Source: UBA10133 sp964528565 (GTDB lineage: Bacteria > Patescibacteriota > Microgenomatia > UBA1400 > MFAQ01). From it: a stretch of DNA of 17,860 nt. Positions 12,322 to 17,860 of this stretch are shown here, piece after piece. Where the stretch lies: NCBI GenBank assembly GCA_964528565.1, contig CAZGSP010000070.1, positions 1 through 17,860 of the forward strand. Direction: 5' to 3'. A program made the translations under genes and the position numbers. The first letter of the stretch is position 1; every line of letters starts with the position of its first letter. The notes beneath the pieces were generated by a model that had not been told where the DNA came from, made no database searches, and saw only the letters and a program-made list of their open reading frames with translations.

Positions 12322-13989
12322 TTAATTATTTTTGGCGGTGGCGGAGATAAAGGCGAGAAATAAGGGGTGTGGGTTAAAGGGGCGGGCTATATACTCCGGA
12401 TGGAACTGAGTGCCGACAAAGAAAGGATGATCCGGAAGCTCGATGGCTTCCACCAGCCGGCCGTCCGGAGAAAGCCCGGCAAAAATCAGACCTTGTTTTT
12501 CGAATTCTTCACGATAGTCGTTGTTGAATTCGTAGCGGTGGCGGTGCCTCTCATTGACCATATTTTTGGTTTCAAAATCATGACCTTTTAACCAAGGTGC
12601 TTCTCCCGAAGAACCATATTTTTGGTAAGCGGCCTCAATCCTTGATCCCTGTTTTAAGACACAGGGCCAGGATCCCAACCTGATAGTGCCTCCGTATTGT
12701 TTCTCGGCCAAATACTGCGCTTGTTCGGGCATGACGTGAATCACCGGATGCGGGGTTTTGGGGTCCACTTCGGTGGAGTTGGCTTTTTTCAGACCGACAA
12801 CATTCCGGCCGAACTCGATAATAGCCATCTGCATCCCAAAGCACAGTCCTAAGTAAGGGATCTTTTTTTCTCTGGCTTGTTTGACGGCCTGCAATTTGCC
12901 TTCGGTTCCCCGACTGCCCCATCCTTGGGGAACAATGATCCCCTGGTAGATTGATAAATCCAGCGGCTTGTTTTCCAGCTTTTCACTATCGATCCATTCC
13001 AAAACCGGATTGATGCCCTGAGTCCAAGCGGCTTGTTTGAGGGCTTCGATGACCGAGATATATGAGTCCGAAAGTTTGTAGTCTCCCGTGGCGAAGTACT
13101 TGCCGACCATGGCGATCCTAATTTCCTTTTTGGTTTTATGACTAAGAGCTGCAAACTTTTGCCAGGCCGATAACAGATGATCTTTTTTGGTTTTTAATCT
13201 TAATTTTTGGGCGATCTTTTCTCCAAAACTCTGTTTGGCCATATACGCGGGGACATCATAAATACTTGCGAGGTCCGGGGCACCGATGATGTCGGCGTCT
13301 CGAAGATTACAAAAGATCGCCAGCTTTTCTTTTCGTTTGGCATCGATCTCCTTTTCGCTTCTGGCTACCAGAAAATCCGGCTGGATGCCCATGGCATTTA
13401 GTAAGTGGGTAGATTGTTGGGCAGGTTTACTTTTTAGTTCACCAATGTTTTTTAGGAACGGCAAATAGGTCACATGGATCTGCAGAACATCTTTTGGCTG
13501 GCGCAGTTTAAGGATCCGGCTGGCTTCAAAGAAGATGCCGTTTTGATACTCCCCTACCGTGCCACCCAGCTCGACGATAACTACTTTGACGTGATTGTTC
13601 TTTCCGGCAAGTTCGAGACGGCTAATGATTTCGTCGGTGACGTGAGGTACCGCTTCGACGTCTTCACCACCATAGCCGAAGGCCCTTTCCCGGTCGATGA
13701 CGGATTTATAGATCTGACCGGTGGTAATATAGTTACCCCGCTTGAGGGACTCATTGGTAAAACGCTCGTAATTTCCCAGATCCTGGTCGGTTTCCAATCC
13801 GTCTTCCGTGACAAAAACTTCGCCATGTTCCTGAGGACGGATGGTGCCGGCATCGACGTTTAAATACATGTCTATCTTGACGTTCGTGACCGGGATCCCC
13901 AGATTTTTTAAAAGTAGACCAATGCTCGCCGAGGTAATCCCCTTCCCTAAGCCACTAACCACCCCACCGGAAACGAAAATATATTTCAT
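12322..13989 (-). CDS. pyrG: CTP synthase
   Basis: 555 aa, full length. Residues 1-266 are the synthetase (amidoligase) domain: KYIFVSGGVVSGLGKGITSASIG contains the ATP loop, and KIDMYLNVDAGTIRPQEHGEVFVTEDG the metal and UTP region. Residues about 290-550 are the class I glutamine amidotransferase domain with the triad Cys383 (GLCFGMQ), His530 and Glu532 (FHPEY). The enzyme makes CTP from UTP, ATP and glutamine-derived ammonia, the last step of pyrimidine nucleotide synthesis. The oxyanion strand, usually PGGFG, reads PQGWG (354-358), which is unusual and close to the glutaminase site. It is convergent with the recombinase gene (10 nt between stops) and sits downstream of the NUDIX gene and gyrA on the same strand. 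Confidence 0.97.
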   Translation of the reverse strand: MKYIFVSGGVVSGLGKGITSASIGLLLKNLGIPVTNVKIDMYLNVDAGTIRPQEHGEVFVTEDGLETDQDLGNYERFTNESLKRGNYITTGQIYKSVIDRERAFGYGGEDVEAVPHVTDEIISRLELAGKNNHVKVVIVELGGTVGEYQNGIFFEASRILKLRQPKDVLQIHVTYLPFLKNIGELKSKPAQQSTHLLNAMGIQPDFLVARSEKEIDAKRKEKLAIFCNLRDADIIGAPDLASIYDVPAYMAKQSFGEKIAQKLRLKTKKDHLLSAWQKFAALSHKTKKEIRIAMVGKYFATGDYKLSDSYISVIEALKQAAWTQGINPVLEWIDSEKLENKPLDLSIYQGIIVPQGWGSRGTEGKLQAVKQAREKKIPYLGLCFGMQMAIIEFGRNVVGLKKANSTEVDPKTPHPVIHVMPEQAQYLAEKQYGGTIRLGSWPCVLKQGSRIEAAYQKYGSSGEAPWLKGHDFETKNMVNERHRHRYEFNNDYREEFEKQGLIFAGLSPDGRLVEAIELPDHPFFVGTQFHPEYIARPFNPHPLFLAFISATAKNN

Positions 13990-13995
13990 TTATAA

Positions 13996-14024
13996 ATAAT
14001 GGACTGCCATAGCGGTAAAAACAA
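13996..14024 (-). promoter_or_regulatory. Weak candidate promoter for pyrG
   Basis: Minus strand: TTGTTT (14019-14024), 17-bp spacer, CATTAT (13996-14001), with the ATG 6 nt further on. Both hexamers are imperfect. It is listed because the spacing repeats the leaderless pattern seen at 1123, 7138 and 7188; read-through from gyrA is the alternative. Confidence 0.3.
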
Positions 14025-14042
14025 GACCTATCTTTTTTTCTG

Positions 14043-14579
14043 TTACAATTTATTCTGGTCTTTGCCCCCGAAATCTTGAACCTCTTCGATAATTTGGTCA
14101 ATGATTTTTTCGTTTTCATCAAACATGAAACTGGCTTTTACTTTGGATCCTTTAAGAATAATCGGAAACCATATTTCGTCATCCCACCACATTTCTTTGT
14201 AGGGTATCTCGTCTATTTCAAACCACTGGGGATTCATTTCGTCTGTCTCAACTGGCTCTCCATCCCAGTCACGAGATAAGTAAACATTTACTTGTTGATT
14301 AAAGCCCTTGCCATCCGCATTAAATGGATGATAGAAATTTATTGTTCCCACGAGTTCAAGGTTATTGGGTATTACTCCAATCTCCTCATGGGTTTCTCGA
14401 ATGGCGGCATCAACGACATCTTCTCCATCGTTCGCCTTTCCTCCGACACCATTCCATTTGCCAGCACCAAACCCCCTTTTCTTCATGGCCAGTAAGATTT
14501 GATTCTCACGTAAAAGCAAGGTAATAGTTACCTGTCTGAGAGGCTCCTTTAAGGTTGATTCGTATTCCTTGATGTTCAC
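14043..14579 (-). CDS. MTH1-like NUDIX hydrolase (probable oxidised-nucleotide sanitiser)
   Basis: 178 aa if started at the GTG 14577-14579, 7 nt after the gyrA stop. The open frame reaches back to a TTG at 14627, but those codons lie over the gyrA tail. The Nudix box is complete: GGKANDGEDVVDAAIRETHEEIGV fits GX5EX7REUXEEXGU. Outside the box it resembles human MTH1 more than E. coli MutT: KKRGFGAGKWNGVGGK before the box, and WFEIDEIPYKEMWWDDEIWFPIILKG after it, where MTH1 has its purine-recognition Trp and Asp-Asp pair. Hydrolysis of 8-oxo-dGTP or 2-OH-dATP to monophosphates is the likely reaction. It is cytosolic, with expression probably linked to gyrA. Confidence 0.88.
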   Translation of the reverse strand: MNIKEYESTLKEPLRQVTITLLLRENQILLAMKKRGFGAGKWNGVGGKANDGEDVVDAAIRETHEEIGVIPNNLELVGTINFYHPFNADGKGFNQQVNVYLSRDWDGEPVETDEMNPQWFEIDEIPYKEMWWDDEIWFPIILKGSKVKASFMFDENEKIIDQIIEEVQDFGGKDQNKL

Positions 14580-14586
14580 GGCAAAG

Positions 14587-17214
14587 TTATTCTTCTTCGG
14601 ATTCGGAGACGACGGTGACGGCGACAATACTATCCCCCTCTTTGGCGAAGCGCATCAGAATTACTCCTTGGGTGGCCCGACCTAGTCTCGGGATATTTCT
14701 GACCGGCAGTTTGATGGCCTGTCCTTGAGAGGTCGTGATCAGAACGACCTCCGAGTCTTGGTCGACGAGCAGAGCACCTGCAATTTTGCCCGTCTTATCC
14801 GCCGTTTCACTTACCTTGAGTCCTTGTCCGGAGCGGTTCTGGACCGGATACTCGGGAAGCGGGGTGCGTTTGCCCATTCCCTTTTCGGTCACTACCAGCA
14901 GATCTCTGAAGAGCTTGACTCTTTTGTCGGTAGAGACCGGCTCGGCTTCCCCAAAGGACTCCATGGAAATAATGTAGTCGTCGCCTTTGAGAAGGATCCC
15001 GCGGACACCCATGGTGTCCCTATCAGTGGGACGGACATCGTTTTCTTTAAAGCGGATCGATTTTCCGTCCCGGCTAACCAGGAGAATGTGGTCGCTTCCG
15101 GAGGTTTTGTTGACCCAGACCAAGCTGTCTCCGTCGGTAAGTTTGATGGCAATGAGGCCATTGCTCTTAATGTTTTCGTATTTGCTGAGGACGGTTCTCT
15201 TAACTGTGCCCTTCTTGGTAGTAAAGAAGAGAGCGTCGTTTTTGTTTATCTGAGAGGTCAAGGGCAGAATGGATTGAATGGTTTCGTCGGTATCGATGTT
15301 TATCAGATTGATGATCGCCTGTCCTTTACTGATACGACTGCCTTCCGGAAGTTCCCACACCTTAAGAGAAAAAACTTTTCCTTTGCTGGAGAAGACCAGC
15401 AGACGATCGTGGGTGTTGGCGTTGGTCAGCAGGTGAATTTCGTCGGTATCTTTGATGGTCATGCCGGAGACACCCTTTCCTCCCCTCTTCTGGGTTTTGA
15501 AAGTGGCCAAAGGCATGCGTTTGATGTAGCCGGACTTTGTGAGGGCGACAATGGTTTCTTCCGCGGGAATAAGATCTTCTTCGGAGAAAGTACCGGGAGC
15601 GTTGGCGACGATCTTGGTCCTTCGTTTTTCCGGATAGTCGAGGGCGAGCTTGGTGATCTCATCTTTGATTATTTGAAGAACCTCTTTGGGGTCTTTGAGG
15701 ATAGCGATCAGTTTTTCGATCTGCTTTTTGAGTTCCTGGTACTCCGCTTCGATCTTCTGTCTTTCCAGGGCGGCCAGTTTTCTAAGTTGCATGTCCAAGA
15801 TAGCGATGGATTGAATTTCCGAGAGACCGAACTTGGTCATCAAATTGTTCTTGGCCGTCTCACTATCGGGACTCTTTTTGATGGTTTCGATAACATCGTC
15901 GATGTTGGCCAGGGCGATCAGGAGGCCTTCGAGAATGTGCGCGCGGTCTTGAGCGGTCTTAAGTTCGAACTGACTACGCCGCACGACGACACTTTGCCGG
16001 TGAACGGTGTATTCCATGAGGATCTGTTTTAGATTCAAGAGGTGGGGTGTCCCGTCGGAGGTAAGGGCTACGACGTTGGCCGGGAAACTGGTCTGAAGCT
16101 CGGTGTATTTATAAAGATTGTTTAAAACACTCTTGGGCTTGGCGTCTTTCTTGAGATCAACGGCGACGGTAAGACCTTTGCGATCGGACTCGTCACGAAG
16201 ATCGGCAATGCCATCGATCTTTTTCTTTTTGACGAGTTCCGCGATGTCGGTGATCAACTTGGCTTTGTTTACCTGATAAGGCAGTTCGGAGATGAGAATT
16301 TGGAAGCGGCCATTTTTCTTTTCTACGATCTCGGCTACCCCGCGGACAATAATACTGGCTTTGCCGGTAGCATAAAGTTTTTTAATTTCGCTCGTGTCGT
16401 AGATGATGCCCGAGGTAGGAAAGTCCGGTCCTTTAATATGTTGGCAAAGTTCGTCAATTTCGATGGGTGACTCCAGGGTGCCGGTTAAAGTTTTATAGTC
16501 GGCGGAGACCAGCTCATTGTCCTGATACTCTTTGGAAATGGTAACGTGGCTTTTGTCGATAAGAGCTTTGATGGCATCGACCACTTCGAGTAAGTTGTGG
16601 GGCGGAATTTTGGTGGCCATACCGACAGCGATACCATCGGATCCCATGAGCAAGAGATTCGGAAGTTTGGCCGGAAGAACCGTGGGTTCTTGCTGAGAGC
16701 CGTCAAAGTTGTCGATAAAATCAACGGTGTTTTTATCTATATCTTCGAGAAGTTCACTGGCGATCTTTGACAGCCGGGCTTCGGTATAACGCATAGCGGC
16801 GGCCGAGTCGCCATCGATAGAGCCGAAGTTTCCCTGCCCATCCACCAGAGGGTAACGCATAGAGAAGTCTTGGGCCAGACGAACCATGGTCTGATAAACG
16901 GCCGTATCACCATGCGGATGGTATTTACCCAGGACCTCACCAACGATACGGGCGGATTTTTTGTAAGCACTTTTGTGAGTGATCCCCATATCCCTCATGG
17001 CATAAAGCACACGACGGTGAACGGGTTTCAAACCATCGCGGATATCGGGAAGAGCCCGGGAGACGATAACGGACATGGCATAGTCCAGATAGGACCGCTC
17101 CATTTCTTCAATAATCGGTGTCGACTTGATCAAACCCCACTGGGTTTGTTCGTCGGCTATGGGAGTCTCGACAGTTACTTCTTGCTCCCGGTCTTTGGTT
17201 TCGTTTTCTTCCAT
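14587..17214 (-). CDS. gyrA: DNA gyrase subunit A
   Basis: 875 aa. Residues 31-510 are the breakage-reunion part, with catalytic Tyr143 (AAMRYTEARL) and its Arg142. Residues about 540-870 are the six-bladed C-terminal DNA-wrapping domain, containing the GyrA box as QKRGGKG (575-581), which marks gyrase rather than topoisomerase IV. The tail is acidic (SESEEE), as in many GyrA proteins. With GyrB it introduces negative supercoils using ATP. In the quinolone region the sequence is GDTAVYQ (102-108): Thr104 and Gln108 stand where E. coli has Ser83 and Asp87. There is an extra loop of about 20 residues near 223-250 (SKEYQDNELVSADYKTLTG). The ATG lies 43 nt after the hppA stop; GATAAA 8 nt upstream of the ATG is a possible weak -10. 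Confidence 0.97.
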   Translation of the reverse strand: MEENETKDREQEVTVETPIADEQTQWGLIKSTPIIEEMERSYLDYAMSVIVSRALPDIRDGLKPVHRRVLYAMRDMGITHKSAYKKSARIVGEVLGKYHPHGDTAVYQTMVRLAQDFSMRYPLVDGQGNFGSIDGDSAAAMRYTEARLSKIASELLEDIDKNTVDFIDNFDGSQQEPTVLPAKLPNLLLMGSDGIAVGMATKIPPHNLLEVVDAIKALIDKSHVTISKEYQDNELVSADYKTLTGTLESPIEIDELCQHIKGPDFPTSGIIYDTSEIKKLYATGKASIIVRGVAEIVEKKNGRFQILISELPYQVNKAKLITDIAELVKKKKIDGIADLRDESDRKGLTVAVDLKKDAKPKSVLNNLYKYTELQTSFPANVVALTSDGTPHLLNLKQILMEYTVHRQSVVVRRSQFELKTAQDRAHILEGLLIALANIDDVIETIKKSPDSETAKNNLMTKFGLSEIQSIAILDMQLRKLAALERQKIEAEYQELKKQIEKLIAILKDPKEVLQIIKDEITKLALDYPEKRRTKIVANAPGTFSEEDLIPAEETIVALTKSGYIKRMPLATFKTQKRGGKGVSGMTIKDTDEIHLLTNANTHDRLLVFSSKGKVFSLKVWELPEGSRISKGQAIINLINIDTDETIQSILPLTSQINKNDALFFTTKKGTVKRTVLSKYENIKSNGLIAIKLTDGDSLVWVNKTSGSDHILLVSRDGKSIRFKENDVRPTDRDTMGVRGILLKGDDYIISMESFGEAEPVSTDKRVKLFRDLLVVTEKGMGKRTPLPEYPVQNRSGQGLKVSETADKTGKIAGALLVDQDSEVVLITTSQGQAIKLPVRNIPRLGRATQGVILMRFAKEGDSIVAVTVVSESEEE

Positions 17215-17257
17215 GTTAAAGATTTATCTCAAAAGTGTGGCAGGTCTTGATAAATTG

Positions 17258-17860
17258 TTATTTCCCGATAAAGGTGATGACCATAGGGGCGATTAGTAAG
17301 GCGACGATCTGGACGATTTTCATCATCGGATTTAAGGCCGGTCCGGCGGTATCTTTCAAGGGGTCCCCAACGGTGTCACCGACAACGGCGGCTTTGTGGG
17401 TATCCGAGCCCTTGCCTCCCATATTACCGTCCTCGATGTATTTTTTGGCGTTGTCCCAAGCTCCTCCGGTGTTGCACATAAATAGTGCGAGCATCAGGCC
17501 GACGACAACGACTCCGCCCAGGAATCCTCCAAGAGCTTCGGCGCCGAGAACACTAACCAGGATGGGGAAGATAACGACGATAGCCGCGGGGACGATTAAC
17601 TCTCTTTGGGCAGCGGCGGTAACGATGTCCACTGCTTTGGAGTAGTCGGGAAGAGCCTTGCCCTCCATGATACCTTTGATAGTACGGAATTGACGCCTGA
17701 CTTCTTCGACGACCTCAAAAGCGGCGCGTCCCACCGAACCGATCAAACGCGAACTGAACAGGAAGGGAAGTGAACCGCCGAGCAGGACACCAACAAAGAC
17801 CTTGGGGTTACTGATGTTGATTGCCGTGAGACCCGTTGCTTCAAAATAGGTGGCAAATAA
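17258..17860 (-). CDS. hppA: Membrane-bound ion-pumping pyrophosphatase, C-terminal part (runs off the window)
   Basis: The frame is open from the window edge to the TAA at 17258, giving the last 200 residues. It contains NPKVFVGVLLGGSLPFLFSS, the motif VVEEVRRQFRTIKGIMEGKALPDY, and the highly conserved NTGGAWDNAKKYIE and HKAAVVGDTVGDPLKDTAGPALN, whose Asp and Lys residues bind the Mg-pyrophosphate complex. The enzyme couples pyrophosphate hydrolysis to H+ or Na+ pumping across the membrane. The residues that separate K+-dependent from K+-independent types lie outside the window, so subtype and ion are undecided. The protein ends PMVITFIGK with no extension. Confidence 0.95.
   Translation of the reverse strand, partial: LFATYFEATGLTAINISNPKVFVGVLLGGSLPFLFSSRLIGSVGRAAFEVVEEVRRQFRTIKGIMEGKALPDYSKAVDIVTAAAQRELIVPAAIVVIFPILVSVLGAEALGGFLGGVVVVGLMLALFMCNTGGAWDNAKKYIEDGNMGGKGSDTHKAAVVGDTVGDPLKDTAGPALNPMMKIVQIVALLIAPMVITFIGK

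Noticed and set aside
14580..14627. Longer N-terminus (MSPSPSSPNPKKNNFA) for the NUDIX protein
   Set aside because: It starts at a TTG inside gyrA and merely reads the end of gyrA out of frame; the GTG at 14579 comes just after the gyrA stop.
14725..16032. 435-aa open frame on the plus strand
   Set aside because: It lies antisense inside gyrA, whose product is clearly recognisable; its translation resembles no family and has no start signals.

Overview
The window looks like chromosomal DNA from a Candidate Phyla Radiation (Patescibacteria) bacterium, most likely of the Microgenomates type. Secreted proteins carry Pro-Thr linkers behind an N-terminal membrane anchor. Genes are tightly packed with short overlaps. 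Several family members are cut down or divergent (YebC, Lgt, LspA). A membrane pyrophosphatase sits beside gyrA. TGA is an ordinary stop codon here, which argues against the recoded lineages SR1 and Gracilibacteria. Placement is inferred from gene content only; there is no rRNA in the window.

Layout. Positions 1-1602 (minus strand): two secreted or anchored proteins with Thr-Pro linkers, then a small membrane protein with a His/Asp motif like the YdjM hydrolases. Positions 1630-6419 (plus): a six-gene run with overlaps or gaps of a few bases: Lgt-like membrane protein, DksA/TraR zinc finger, signal peptidase II (lspA), RluA-type pseudouridine synthase, Kef-type antiporter with an RCK domain, and a protein ending in a LytR_C-like domain. 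Positions 6425-8554: a TPR protein (minus) divergent from a shortened yebC and a polytopic membrane protein (plus).

Positions 8555-9274 hold no convincing gene. They contain direct repeats, a consensus DnaA box, two one-mismatch DnaA boxes inside a longer repeat, and a 28-bp near-palindrome with the 11-6-11 layout of a Xer recombination (dif) site. Mostly plus-strand genes lie to the left and mostly minus-strand genes to the right, as expected near a replication terminus. Positions 9284-11249 (minus) form an accessory stretch of short genes with strong consensus promoters, good Shine-Dalgarno sites and hairpin terminators: an unknown 91-aa protein, a 36-aa membrane microprotein, an unknown 126-aa protein, a YunG-like protein and a protein with two fused Flp-pilin-like modules. 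A XerC/D-type recombinase (11364-12311, plus) follows; its promoter contains an 11-mer also found in the dif-like site.

Positions 12322-17860 (minus) are housekeeping: CTP synthase (pyrG), an MTH1-like NUDIX hydrolase, gyrA, and the 3' end of a membrane pyrophosphatase (hppA).

Expression appears to use two styles. Several first genes have a -10 element only 5-10 nt before the start codon, so their mRNAs should be leaderless or nearly so. The 9.3-11.3 kb accessory genes instead have about 28-33 nt leaders with a clear GGAGG. The points most worth checking are the dif/terminus region, the YebC lacking an internal domain, the Lgt-like protein lacking its catalytic motifs, the double pilin fusion and the leaderless promoters.
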